Origin: Bolinopsis microptera
Lineage: Eukaryota; Ctenophora; Tentaculata; Lobata; Bolinopsidae
Length of the DNA stretch: 64,000 nt
Assembly: GCF_026151205.1 (NCBI RefSeq)
Contig: NC_087081.1
Span: 11,781,113 to 11,845,112 of the forward strand
Direction of reading: 5' to 3'
The position numbers and the translations under genes were made by a program. Of the stretch, positions 45,319 to 55,629 are shown in pieces (the first letter of the stretch is position 1; each line of letters begins with the position of its first letter). The notes under the pieces were generated by a model. It did no database searches and was not told the DNA's origin. It saw nothing but the letters and a program-made list of their open reading frames with translations.

Positions 45319-45701
45319 ATGGACACAAACATCGCAACTGACCTGGCTAACCGATCCGTAACCGAAATTTCTCACGACGATATCAAAATGGCGGCAACAA
45401 TTCTTATGGTAGTGATAGCGATATTCGGGACAATTACAATTACAAACACTTTGTCTCTATCGCACTTCATCAGTAAAATCAGAGCAAATAGGTTAACGAG
45501 AAACTCGGACAATCCCACTACAAAATTGTTTGCAGTTTTGAACACATGTGATCTATTCGTCTGTGTGTTTGTGCCATCTTCCTTCAGAGCCTGTATAAGA
45601 CCATCGGTGTTAGCATCTGGTTACTTAACTTGTTTACTTGCAGCTGTGAGGACGATACATTTGATATTCCCCCTTCACATTATAAATTGGACGGCGGTTA
45701 A
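45319..45701 (+). pseudogene. Rhodopsin-like GPCR copy 1, truncated
   Basis: The ATG at 45319 gives MDTNIATDLANRSVTEI, with an NRS glycosylation site. Helix 1 follows (MAATILMVVIAIFG, with the T-N-T-L-S-L core), then helix 2 (LFAVLNTCDLFVCVF, with the conserved Asp) and helix 3 ending AVRTIHLIFPL in place of the usual DRY. Similarity to copy 2 stops in the codons for INWTAVK, where a run of 22 G begins. After that the frame is unrelated. Compared with copy 2 it has two extra residues (Thr-Ile) in helix 1. Only three helices remain, so it cannot be a working receptor. Confidence 0.75.
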
Positions 45702-45723
45702 GGGGGGGGGGGGGGGGGGGGGG
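45702..45723. repeat. 22-base G run at the GPCR copy 1 breakpoint
   Basis: An uninterrupted G22 lies exactly where GPCR copy 1 loses similarity to copy 2. A second such run (24 G) occurs at 62699-62722. Either both are true G-quadruplex-prone tracts or they mark difficult sequencing or assembly points. Confidence 0.9.
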
Positions 45724-46398
45724 TTCACCCTGATTTTTTGTGAAACTTGGTTTCGAGATAGCAGTTGACCAACAAACTAGGACCGGTGACCGAACTTTTG
45801 AGGGGGTCCCGGACCCCAACCGCCAAACGATGTCCGCGGGGCAGCCACGCCCATATTTGGTCCAAATCAGGCCCAATTTAGCTAAATACCCGGAACATGC
45901 CCAAAAACCAGAATTGAGGTGCTCTACTTGTAGCTAGTGGTCCCTTGAACTCGTATAAGAATTTTCATCAAGATTGGACAAAAAATGACTGAGTTATGAG
46001 CCAAAAACCATATGACCATATTTGGGCATACGCACAAAATTTGATCGATTTTGGCCCATAAATTAGTCAAATATCAATATTTTTGAATGAAACCAACTTT
46101 ATATGGAAGGTAAATCTATACTACACATTCTCTATGATTATCAGCTCAATATCTACCTAACTGTGGATTCTGTGTTCAAATAATCGCAAAAAATGAGCAA
46201 AATTGCCTATATCTCAGTTCGCGATATTTGCAAAACTGACTTCGCTCAAAACAATAGAACTCAATAGGGTTTCAATATTTTTTCATGAAATTTTCAGAAT
46301 CAACGTAGAATTGTCTCATGACCTTACGTTTTGGGACAGAATTTTGAGTTAGGCCTTTAAAAAAATTTGGCGGCCAAATTCCAAAATTTGCGGTGCTA
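45724..46398. repeat. Inserted dispersed repeat between GPCR copies
   Basis: Not present in copy 2. Words such as GCTCTACTTGTA, TTATGAGCC and GGGCATACGCACAAAATTTG have diverged counterparts at 61030-61165, so this is part of a dispersed repeat family. No coding potential was recognised. Confidence 0.55.
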
Positions 46399-46923
46399 AA
46401 TAGTGAGAAATAGTGAATGATTCTTATGGTGAATGGTGATTGGTGAATCGGGTTTCCAAACTGTAAAACTGCACAATTTTTCACCATTGGAAACCCCCGG
46501 GGAGCCGGTTTGGAAAACTTACTATAATTTCTACACAATAGCTAGAAAGTTAGATGCCTTATAGTGGAACAGTTTGCCAGAGCTTGCTCCCCGTTTCTAT
46601 GAAGGTTTCTAATATGTCATGCCCTGTGAGAGCTATTATCAACAATGCTCTCTATTAGTTAGTATAAGCGGGATAAAATGGTATATTTTATGTCATTTCA
46701 ATCCATCTCATCTCATGTAATCATGTTTCTTTCTGATTATCCTCCCAATTCCATTGTGTTGATGCTCGTGATTTCCCCCGTTGATTTCATTTTATACGCT
46801 CATATTTGGCTGGCTAAAATGATAATTTAACAAAATTAAGCTAATTTAAACTCTTCACAGGTCAAGACACAATTTTATCACAGCAGTTTGTGCAGCATAT
46901 CAAAAAACTGTGAAAACTGCAAC

Positions 46924-47953
46924 ATGGACACAAACATCGCAACTGACCTGGCTAATCGATCCGTAACCGAATATTCTCGCGACGATATCAAAATGGCGGC
47001 AACAATTCTTATGGTAGTGATAGCGATATTCGGGACAATTACAAACACTTTGTCTCTATCGCACTTCATCAGTAAAATCAGAGCAAATAGGTTAACGAGA
47101 AACTCGGACAATCCCACTACAAAATTGTTTGCAGTTTTGAACACATGTGATCTATTCGTCTGTGTGTTTGTGCCATCTTTCTTCAGAGCCTGTATAAGAC
47201 CATCGGTGTTAGCATCTGGTTACTTAACTTGTTTACTTGCAGCTGTGAGGACAATACATTTGATATTCCCCCTTCACATTATAAATTGGACGGCGGTTAA
47301 ATTCTCATCTGGAATTTATACTGTAATCATTGCCTTGACAACAGTAATTATACAATTCGAATTATTTGGCCTTGGATATTCCTTAGATGATATGCAAATA
47401 CGTATACTAGCTGGTTTTTTTTGTGATTATGGTTTTACTGAACGTTATCACCTTGGAAAAGCTATGTCTTTCAAAATCGTCACAAACAGAGAAATGGAAG
47501 AGAAAAGCTGCAGTTACAGTGGGTATTTTATCAGTAATCTACTGTGTCTGCAATGTCGGTTTTCTGATCCTTAAAAGTGGGGAAAAGGATTTTCATGGAG
47601 CTCTCCGCAAATGAAAGGACAAATGACAGGACTGGATTGGATATCTGAGTTCATCCTTATTCCTCTTAATTCTGCCTGCAACCCAGCAGGGACAAAAGGA
47701 TTTCGCGATTATTTAGGCCAAAAATCGCGATACCGCGAAATTTAACAGGCTATACATTAAACTATACATAAAATTTGTCGCAAATAATGGGAAAAATCGC
47801 GGTTCCGTACATGCCGCGATTTCTTTTTGTCCCTGCAACCCAGTGGTCTATCTTACCAGGAAGAAGGAGATGAGATTACACGTTAAAACCTTGTGGGGCA
47901 AATTCGTGGGATGTTTGTGCAGAGAGGAAAGAGAAAACAATGTACAACTGTGA
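46924..47953 (+). pseudogene. Rhodopsin-like GPCR copy 2, frameshifted and MITE-interrupted
   Basis: All seven helices can be traced. Helices 1-3 are as in copy 1. Helix 4 is FSSGIYTVIIALTTVII. Helix 5 starts ILAGFF and continues after a frame change in an eight-T run (47415-47422) as VIMVLLNVITL. Helix 6 is KRKAAVTVGILSVIYCVCNV. The frame then changes back near 47570, and helix 7 is WISEFILIPLNSACNP, then VVYLTRKK. The helix-7 NPVVY motif is split by a 149-bp MITE at 47687-47835. The tail ends CREERENNVQL with a stop at 47951-47953. The ligand is unknown; it looks like a lineage-specific class A receptor. Two frameshifts in homopolymer-rich positions could be sequencing errors, but the MITE insertion is real damage. 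Confidence 0.75.
47687..47835. mobile_element. 149-bp hAT-like MITE inside the GPCR
   Basis: Ends CAGGGACAAAAGGATTTCGCG and its near complement, flanked by the 8-bp duplication CAACCCAG (47679-47686 and 47836-47843). The 8-bp duplication and CAGGG ends are the hallmark of the hAT superfamily. Removing one duplicate copy and the element restores the reading of NPVVY. Confidence 0.9.
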
Positions 47954-48300
47954 ACCTACCCCTCTATACTACGATTACTGCAGAAATATGATGAATACTA
48001 TATGTTATGTTATTCGACAGTTTATACATGCAAAAATAATTAGCATTCTCAATTCGAATCGTACCGAACTATTCTTCACGGTTTTTGAACCACTGACTTA
48101 GAGCTGATGAACTTATCTTTTGGATTTATAGATTTAAGATTTGGTTATTTTATTTTCAAAGGTTTTTCCAAATGTACATACATTCTCAAGAGCTTTTAAC
48201 TAGATAATTCTTGGTTTTCTGCTATTTATCTCTGAGTATTTTACTAATATATTTCGATAGAAGAGCATTTCAATTAGAAAATGGTAACCTTTTTAAAAAG
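47954..48300. other. 3' flank of GPCR copy 2
   Basis: AT-rich, no gene recognised. Ends where the repeated distal flank begins. Confidence 0.4.
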
Positions 48301-48630
48301 TTTGAAGTTGAAGATTTGCTGTGCTATTTCGTTGAATGTTACTCTAGTCATGTTACTCTTTTATTTACTATTCAATAGGCTACGTACTGATCGTAGCCTA
48401 TTGAATAATGAATACCTTATCGGACCTTATTTGGACGGACATTACTTGAACGCTGGAGGCCCTAGCGTTCATCTTAATGTCCGTTCAAATAAAGTCCGTT
48501 CAATTAATGTCCGTCCAAGTTAAAGTCCGTTGAAATTTTTTCAAAATTTTTTCCATTTTAAACTTTTTGTCCAGAATATGACAACTATGAGAACTTTATT
48601 GTGCCGTAAATTAACGACGGAAAGGTTCTC

Positions 48631-51231
48631 CTTGGTCTGCCGAAGGCACAGAAAACTCTACTAGTATATGATGTTTTCAAGGGTCACTTGGCGGAAAAAG
48701 TCAACGAAATTATGGCACTCAACAACATAGTTCATGAGCTAGTCTCCGCCAACATGACAAACTTGTTCCAGCCTCTAGATATTACGGTAAATCGTGTTGC
48801 CAAGGACATTGTCTGACGTTGTTATAGTTCATATTACTGAGGGGAGGTAATGAAACAGTGCTAGGAAAGCTCCACGTGATGTTAAGGTTGACCTAAAGTT
48901 GTCTAAGATAAAACCACTCCACGCCGAATGGCTTGTAAAAGTTAAAGGACCAGTTAACTGAAAAAAAAGTTATCCTCATATTTTGACAGATTGTGACAAA
49001 TAGCAAACTAAGCAACGAGTCGAAATTCCTAAATCTCTAACTGCTCTCTAACGCGTGTAATTAGCGTTTGTATTATTTTGGCGATGACGTCATAAAGTCC
49101 CTTGCGCGCACAGAGTAGCTCGTGAGACTGTATTTTACAGGTAGAAAATGGACATAATACAATGTTTCTCCCCCAAATAACTCGAAAAGTAAGTATTTTA
49201 GGGTACATGTTGCTTCATAAGTTGTATATAAACATGGCCATTCTGCACAATTTGCACTGATTCAAAAATCTGTAGGGCCTTCATAGCCCAATTTACGAGA
49301 TGCCCATATTTTAGCATGATTTCTGGAACCGAAAATCAGTTTTTCGCCAATAACAGAAAAAGTAAGCACTTTAAGGCATATGTTTGTTCGTAAGTCATAT
49401 ATTAATATGCTAATTGCGGTTCTTTTGCACCCTGTCTAAAGACTCTATCACGATCCTATCGAAAATGGGCTCAGCACCACGCCCAAAATGGTTTTTGGCA
49501 AATTTCTCGAAAAGTAAGGATTTTAGGCCATGTGTTGCTCAGTAACTCCTATATAAACATGCATATGCCACTTCGTTTAAGCCTATTTAGAAGTCTCTAC
49601 GACCTTCAGAAGCAAGGGGTCGGTTACGTTATTGGGTCAATATGGGCGTGGCCCTCCTGGGTTTTCTCCACGGTCAAAAAATGTCTCCAAACGAAAATCG
49701 TTTATTCATACCTTCAGGAAGGTCTGTGCAAAGTTTCGTGAGTATTTGAACATTTGCAGGTTCATTTCCATAAATGTCCATAAATGACTGGACTACACAA
49801 CTTTAGAGTTAACTTTAGAGAAACTCATAGTGTATTGGCTATGCCCCGCTTACTAGTTTAGCTCTTTCTAGTCCCCTGCTACACGGCATGTAAACAGGGA
49901 TTGGCTAGTTAGAGGCGGTCCGTGTAGGCCTTACACTGTGCTTTCAGCAATACTCATAAGTCATTTATCTCAAATTAAGCTGTTAGTGTCCATGATCAAC
50001 CTGTGGCGACAATGTTTTACGTGAAATGTAAAAATCAGGAGTAATATAAAAAGTGTATTTTTAGATTAAAGTGCTAGCTCATAGTTTTAGAAATAGAATT
50101 GTATATAGATTAACGTTGGTCGTTTAGCCATCTAACAATCGATCGTGCCGTAATATATGGCCAGAGAATAATAAGGTCTTGGAAATTCTATAGTTGTTCA
50201 GTGGGTCGATTGACTGAACACGTTTGCACTTGGTATTTAAACTTACCAGTAGTTTATTTATGTTATGTACCGATGATAATGCAATTAGGATAACAACTAG
50301 GTAAGCCGTAAGTCTAATTCAAAACACACCGCACACCGTACACACCAATCAGTATTACTATTTGGTAGACCGGGTATTTTGGCGGGAATTCTGTTCCCAC
50401 GGCACTGTTCTGATAGAAGCTACTTCTACTAATGGTCCCAGAGGAACGGCCGTAAAGTAGCCAGACTTCTTGTCTCCTGTACTGGCTGACACATGCGGAT
50501 TAAAGTTAGAAATTTCGCTATGACATGAATATAATTGCTCTCGGAATTGAACAAACTCCTACTTATCTAGATCCTTTCTAAATTCGTTATAGTTTCATGG
50601 ACTGGGGAAAAATAATCGGTACAGTCTCCTGCTTGTGTAATTAAGCAATGAAAACAATCCAAAATTATCACATTATATGACATAAGTTGTAATAGCAGAA
50701 ACTTTTTAACCTTACATTCACCCGCCACTGTTCAAGAAATTATGTCACTGTTTAAAATCATGACGTGAGCACTGTACATCCAATCAGCTATTCCTTTAGT
50801 TAGGATGATAGCCAAAACTATAAGGATTTTGGAGAACTAGGGTAATAGTCATAATTCTAAAATTTGAGTGAGTTACACGTGTTTTATTGACGATGATAAA
50901 CATTTGCAATGTATTACGCTATGCAAGCGCGCACTGAGGGACTTTATGACGTCACGAGGCCACAGCTTATTATTGCAATAACACGCGTTACACGTACGCT
51001 AGAGAATTGGTTCTTTCGGCGATACGATTCTTTACCAGTTTGTCACAGCTGATTTAAATCTTAGCCAAATTGGAGACTACAAATTTTTCAGTTAACTGGT
51101 CCTTTAACACTGAAATGCAGGACCGGGGTAGTTTGATAAAAAAGGTTTCCATAAAGCTAGAAATCACTGATGCTTGTTTAAGCATGGACTATTTCATGCA
51201 CGAAAACTCATTTGATGAAGATGATATGTGA
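48631..51231 (+). pseudogene. pogo (DDE_1) transposase 3' fragment, split by an insertion
   Basis: 48631-48816 encodes the end of a DDE_1 catalytic core: LLVYDVFKGHLAEKV (second catalytic Asp), ALNNIVHELVSANM and NLFQPLDITVN (third catalytic Asp). The frame then hits a stop. Further on, 48872-48943 gives DVKVDLKLSKIKPLHAEWL, typical of the C-terminal part of this family. The inner TTAA element then interrupts the codons after VKV. Coding resumes at 51104 (NTEMQDRGSLIKKVSIKLE) and ends at a stop at 51229-51231. The N-terminal DNA-binding domain and first catalytic Asp are missing. A dead remnant. Confidence 0.8.
48946..51103. mobile_element. 2.2-kb TTAA-specific transposon nested in the pogo element
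   Basis: Ends AGGACCAGTTAACTGAAAAA and complement, flanked by TTAA (48942-48945 and 51104-51107). A second inverted block lies further in: GACGTCATAAAGTCCC near 49085 and GGGACTTTATGACGTCA near 50938. Internally a ~170-bp motif (CGAAAAGTAAG...ATATAAACATG...) is repeated three times at 49170-49240, 49350-49410 and 49500-49570. No transposase frame was recognised. It differs in end sequence from the 20-22 kb TTAA element. Confidence 0.85.
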
Positions 51232-51467
51232 TATTAGACACTGATCATGTACACATGTTTTAACATTTTTACTGCTTAATGACTGCTTTTCTTACTTACT
51301 CTATAAAAAATGGATTTAAAAATCATTTGCTGAAATTTAAAAAACGTCAAAAAATTGAAAAAAATTCGGATTTTTGATGGTTTTGAATGCCTTCGAGCGT
51401 TCATATTAATGTCCGTTCATAATTATGTCCGTTTATGTAATGTCCGTCCAAATAAGGTCCGATAAGG

Positions 51468-52132
51468 TATACACAATTAATTCGCATCGCAAGTATTGTT
51501 TGATCAAACAATGTTTCCGCTTACTTGATACAACACGTGATGTTCAGTAAATCGATTATAATTCTGTTTTCGATTATATTTAATGTGTTTTTTCAAGTAT
51601 GTGTGGCTGTGATAGTATTTTCTTATTTTAGTTTTTTTTCTGATTCCCAGAGTTTAACTTATTTCGATATTTCCTGTTCATGATTCTAAATTGATAACTA
51701 AATCTAAGTAAAAGGTGTAATGACGAAAACAAAGACACCCACAAGATTGTTCACAGCATTGGACGTGTAGCTTCACTAGAACTGAAGAAGAACTGTGGTC
51801 ATCTTCTTCAACAACACTTTTTACTATACTTTTCAGTGTTTCCGAGCTGACGAGCTGCCCAAATAAACTTTTGATTTTAATCGTTTACCATGATAATGGG
51901 TGAAACTATAATTTTTTGATAACTGTCTGATAACGTCCAACTATAAGTATACAGTATACCCGAATTGATTGGGAATAATAATATGACGCTTATTTACCTG
52001 GAAATGACCAGCGCTTAACGGCTCTCAAGTGAATAACCATACACATCACTATATTATTATAGCACTGAGTACTACATACTAGAGGTGTATCACATAGCAA
52101 GACATGACGTCACGAGTGATCATTTAATATGA
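51468..52132. other. Spacer
   Basis: AT-rich, no gene or repeat recognised. Confidence 0.4.
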
Positions 52133-52134
52133 TA

Positions 52135-52640
52135 CCTTACAAGACATATTTATAACGTACGAAATGTGGCGGTTTTCCGAAAATTTCGCCATATTTTCGG
52201 ACCGCCAAAATTTCGGTCGTCGTAATAGAATCCGTCGCATTATCTTTTAGCTTATTTCAATGACTGTGCCTTCACTGCTTTATTTTGTTTCTAAAAAGTA
52301 ATATCAAGTAAAATAAACAAATAAATTCTGGCATCTTGGGACAAATTATCACCACACCAATGACGAATTGAATGTCAAGCAATACAGTTTAAATTTGCAT
52401 TAAAATACATGTATGTGCTAACATGAAAGTCTTACAGTCTTAATACAGACTAAGTTTGAACATGATTTTACCGAATTTCAGAAATTTCCTTACTGCTTAC
52501 TGTCACAAAAAATGATGAAAAATACCCTTATTTTCTGTGACGTCCGAAATGTGACGGTTTTTGTTCAATTTCGCCATATTTTCGGACCGCCAAAATTTCG
52601 GTCGTCGCAAATTGGTCCGCCACAAAAAAGTCTTGTAAGG
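52135..52640. mobile_element. 506-bp MITE, copy 2 of family Y
   Basis: The same element as 36368-36955: CCTTACAAGACA ends, TA flanks (52133-52134 and 52641-52642), and the same direct subterminal block at 52160-52222 and 52544-52607. The middle is shorter. The 79-codon ORF over its right end is not a gene. Confidence 0.88.
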
Positions 52641-52642
52641 TA

Positions 52643-52863
52643 CAGTGAAATCACGCTCTACCGCGGATTTTGGGGTAAAGGAAACATTCGCGGTATATCA
52701 GGGTCCGCGGTAAATTTAGGGTTTCATGGTTATTTATTTGATGCATGTTAACTGTTACGCCGTATTATATTTGGGGAAAGGAAATAGCCACGGTAATACT
52801 AATAGTCGGGGTTTGCGGTAAATTGGCGCGCGGTATATTATATTTATATGGCCGGTATTACTG
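52643..52863. mobile_element. 221-bp Tigger/pogo-like MITE abutting the previous one
   Basis: It begins CAGTGAAATCACGCTCTACC and ends GGCCGGTATTACTG, inverted at the outermost bases, with TA on both sides (52641-52642 and 52864-52865). GCGGTA-type words repeat inside. The left TA is the same TA that closes the neighbouring MITE. Confidence 0.65.
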
Positions 52864-52954
52864 TATCTCGGAATCTGAATGACAGTATTTATTATTAATA
52901 AGTTCCAGCTCCACTTCCACTACTATAAGTATAACAGCTACAACCACTGCAACT

Positions 52955-53134
52955 ATGTTCAGTGAAGATGCAGTCAGAGGAATATTTAAATACTCACTCT
53001 TCATCGACCCGAAGCCTGAGATGTTTGAAGAAGAACGACTGGTGCTGTGGCCGACTGTTACCCTCAACGGATCCTTGTTAACAATCACACAGACACACAA
53101 TAACATAAACCCGCCACGCAAAGGGTTTATATAA
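52955..53134 (+). CDS. Uncharacterised 59-codon ORF
   Basis: The frame MFSEDAVRGIFKYSLFIDPK, followed by EERLVLWPTVTLNGSLLTI, has protein-like composition and is open further upstream as a Ser/Thr-rich stretch from about 52873. A competing antisense ORF (52858-53142) contains a hydrophobic run (NIVAVVVAVILIVV). I cannot tell which strand, if either, is coding, and no family is recognised. Confidence 0.25.
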   Translation: MFSEDAVRGIFKYSLFIDPKPEMFEEERLVLWPTVTLNGSLLTITQTHNNINPPRKGFI

Positions 53135-53137
53135 CAA

Positions 53138-53240
53138 ATCATCCCGCGCTAGCGGGATGATCTGATAAACACATACGAGTGCGCGCAGCGCACGAGTTTT
53201 GTGTTAATATGTAATCCCGAAGCGCCAGCTGAGGGATTAC
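53138..53240. other. Three consecutive hairpins
   Basis: Stem 1 is ATCATCCCGC/GCGGGATGAT with a 4-base loop (53138-53161). Stem 2 is GTGCGC/GCGCAC (53179-53193). Stem 3 is GTAATCCC/GGGATTAC (53211-53240). The surrounding 53.1-53.95 kb is more GC-rich than its neighbours, and GCGGGCCGGG and GGGATGAT words recur. Function unknown; it could be part of an unrecognised transposon. Confidence 0.6.
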
Positions 53241-53634
53241 ATTTATTTAGCCCTGAGCGTGAAGCGTTTATGGATTATAATTATCTCCGGCGATTTCGAC
53301 AAGGGATTTATACTTTAGAAGAGAGTGATAAAATAGTTTTTATTTTGGAATACGGGTCTGATTTTAGTAATATTTTCATTTCTATTTGTGATGGTGATAA
53401 CAAGTGATACGATAACGTACTAACAGTAGTAAATTAAGATTAAGTAGCGCAATAGCTTGAACGTTAGCAGGAACAAGAGCTGGAAGGAGAGCAAGCAAAA
53501 CAATACTATTTTTAGGGCACGGACAAGGGTAGCTGGCTAGTCGCCAACTTCTCACGCCACGCGTTGGAGAAATTCCAAGAATTAGCTGCTTTGGCAACGT
53601 TCCCAGGAATTTGGACGGTTACGATGTTTCATAT

Positions 53635-53718
53635 CACGTGGTGCGCTTTCGTGTCACGTGGTATAGACTCGGCGTATGCTATTGGTGGCACGTGGTACGC
53701 ACGTGACGCGCCCACGTG
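53635..53718. promoter_or_regulatory. Cluster of five CACGTG palindromes
   Basis: CACGTG occurs at 53635, 53655, 53689, 53700 and 53713, within 84 bp. CACGTG is the classic E-box for bHLH-leucine-zipper factors (Myc/Max, USF). The surrounding GC content is raised. No gene start was recognised beside it, so a regulatory role is only inferred. Confidence 0.45.
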
Positions 53719-54250
53719 ATCGCGCGTCTAACTGTTCTACTATTATCGAGTTCTAATCAGCAGTATCATTGATTATTGTAAGTCGGAGAATTGAATGATA
53801 AACATCAGTTACGACTAAAAAGCGGGCCGGGTTTATACAAATTTCCGGGGCGGGATGATATCACCTTGAGATGTTTATCTAACAGCGGGCCGGGCTGAGT
53901 GATAATATGATCCCGCGTCGAAATCCCGGAGATATTTATAGAGACATAACCACCACGCAGACATTCAGGGTGTTCCTAGACTCCAAATTTGAAATTATAC
54001 TTTTTTATTTTATGAAGATGCAAAATTAGATGCAATCGATTTAAAAATGCTTGTTAGGTTTTACATTTTATAACAACCGCAGCTGACTACGAAGTTAAAC
54101 AAGTTCTTTCACAACTCCACAATTTGGCTGTTCGTTGACAACAAACCACAGAATCTACTCCCTGTTTTTTACAAGCTGCTAGTGCTGCAACTGTGGCTCA
54201 ATTTAGTGCTTCCTATTTTTGTACCATCTCCCGTTTGTATTCGCAGGATA
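53719..54250. other. Spacer
   Basis: No gene recognised; GC-rich words near 53825-53935, AT-rich later. Confidence 0.35.
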
Positions 54251-54618
54251 CTGTCGCAGTTCTGTCGCAGTTCTGTTGCAGTTCTGTCGCAGTTCTGTTG
54301 CAGTTCTGTTGCAGTTCTGTTGCAGTTCTGTCGCAGTTCTGTTGTAGTTCTGTCGCAGTTCTGTCGCAGTTCTGTTGTAGTTCTGTCGCAGTTGTGTTGC
54401 AGTTCTGTTGCAGTTCTGTTGCAGTTCTGTCGCAGTTCTGTTGCAGTTCTGTCGCAGTTCTGTTGCAGTTCTGTTGCAGTTCTGTTGCGGTTCTGTCGCA
54501 GTTCTGTCGCAGTTCTGTCGCAGTTCTGTTGCAGTTCTGTCGCAGTTCTGTTGCAGTTCTGTCGCAGTTGTGTCGCAGTTCTGTTGCAGTTCTGTTGCAG
54601 TTCTGTCGCAGTTCTGCG
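54251..54618. repeat. 11-bp minisatellite, ~33 units
   Basis: The unit CTGTCGCAGTT or CTGTTGCAGTT is repeated about 33 times. Most variation is C or T at the fifth base, with rare GTG, TAG and CGG variants. Because 11 is not a multiple of 3, every frame reads the same 11-residue cycle (SQFCRSSVAVL), which creates long false ORFs on both strands. Confidence 0.95.
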
Positions 54619-54949
54619 CCGACTAACACTTGTACGACTGATATATTAAAATGTGGTTTTGAGTTCATGGATGTATTTATTTATTACTTTCAAACGGCCA
54701 CATCACATGAAGTAGATTTAGTAGAACCTATCATTACTTTCAGTCGAAATGTTGTAGTTGTACTCAACCCTGTAATGGTTACAATGTAGTCCCTAGTTTA
54801 GTTTTTCCTTTAGTTAAGTGCTTTGTTGGAAAAACCTGTATTTTAAATATTTAACATATAATAAAATCTATACTAGTAATCTGACCGCAAACTTAATACA
54901 TATTTTTTGTTAAACTTGTTTAAGATGAAAAACAATTGATTTAATCATG

Positions 54950-55450
54950 GATGAGAAGTACATACCGTACCCGGCTTAAAGTACGTACGGTAAGAGGTTT
55001 TTTATTAGTACGTACCGTACAACCACAAGTACGAAATGTTTCTGAAAAAATGTTGTCCGTTTTTTACCTAATTTTTCCATTGTTGTAAAATTATCAGTTA
55101 TATGTGCAATTTTCAAACCACGATTTTGGTGCCAGTGAATGCTAAAGTCGAATTAAACATTAAGACAATAAATTAATTTGAATAATACTGTAATTATACT
55201 TAATAGGAATTCGTACGTCGTACAGTCATACTAATATAACGATGGAAATAAGAATGCGGCGACTAAACATAAGTTTAGGTGCCCGTACCGCCATTTTAAG
55301 TGTTCCTGTTATTATTTTGTCACGAAAGCTAAAGTCGGACTTCCATCGAAAACCCATCTATCGTACCTAATAACCAATTTTATTAGTATGTACTGTACAG
55401 CCATTTTTAAAAGTGCGCACCGTACGTCCGTACGCGACGAACTTCTCATC
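54950..55450. mobile_element. Probable 501-bp inverted-repeat element
   Basis: Ends GATGAGAAGT and ACTTCTCATC, with GTACGTACGGTA- and CCGTACGTCCGTAC-type words just inside both ends. The target duplication is unclear. No coding sequence. Confidence 0.5.
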
Positions 55451-55629
55451 ATAGTTAATTAACTAACCGATTTTCCGATTAATAATAATAATTTCAATTC
55501 GTGAATAGTGAAGTGATGTTATATCACAAATATAATTAAAAATATAAATAATAAATTTAATAAAATAAATAATAAAAAACTAACAATTTTGCAGAGAGGC
55601 GCGGTGGCGGGGTCTCTCTACAAACTTTT

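Larger units (their letters stand above)
44463..48385 (+). repeat. Tandemly duplicated GPCR unit
   Basis: 44795-45701 is repeated at 46399-47299 with an offset of about 1.6 kb and only small differences, including 5' flank, start codon and coding sequence. A piece of the distal flank (44463-44560, GAAGTTGAAGATTTGCTGTG) recurs at 48301-48385, just beyond copy 2. This implies that the original unit was larger or that a third unit once followed. Confidence 0.85.
48415..51467 (+). mobile_element. pogo-type DNA transposon, internally deleted, with nested insertion
   Basis: Inverted ends CCTTATCGGACCTTATTTGG and complement are flanked by TA (48413-48414 and 51468-51469). Further in, ATGTCCGTTCA and TGTCCGTCCAA words repeat near both ends. 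Without the nested 2.16-kb element the original is about 0.9 kb and keeps only the 3' part of its transposase gene. Confidence 0.88.

Noticed and set aside
54182..54789. Long SQFCRSSVAVL-type and antisense NCDRTATELQQ-type proteins
   Set aside because: An 11-bp array is open in all frames by its composition; this is not evidence for a gene.
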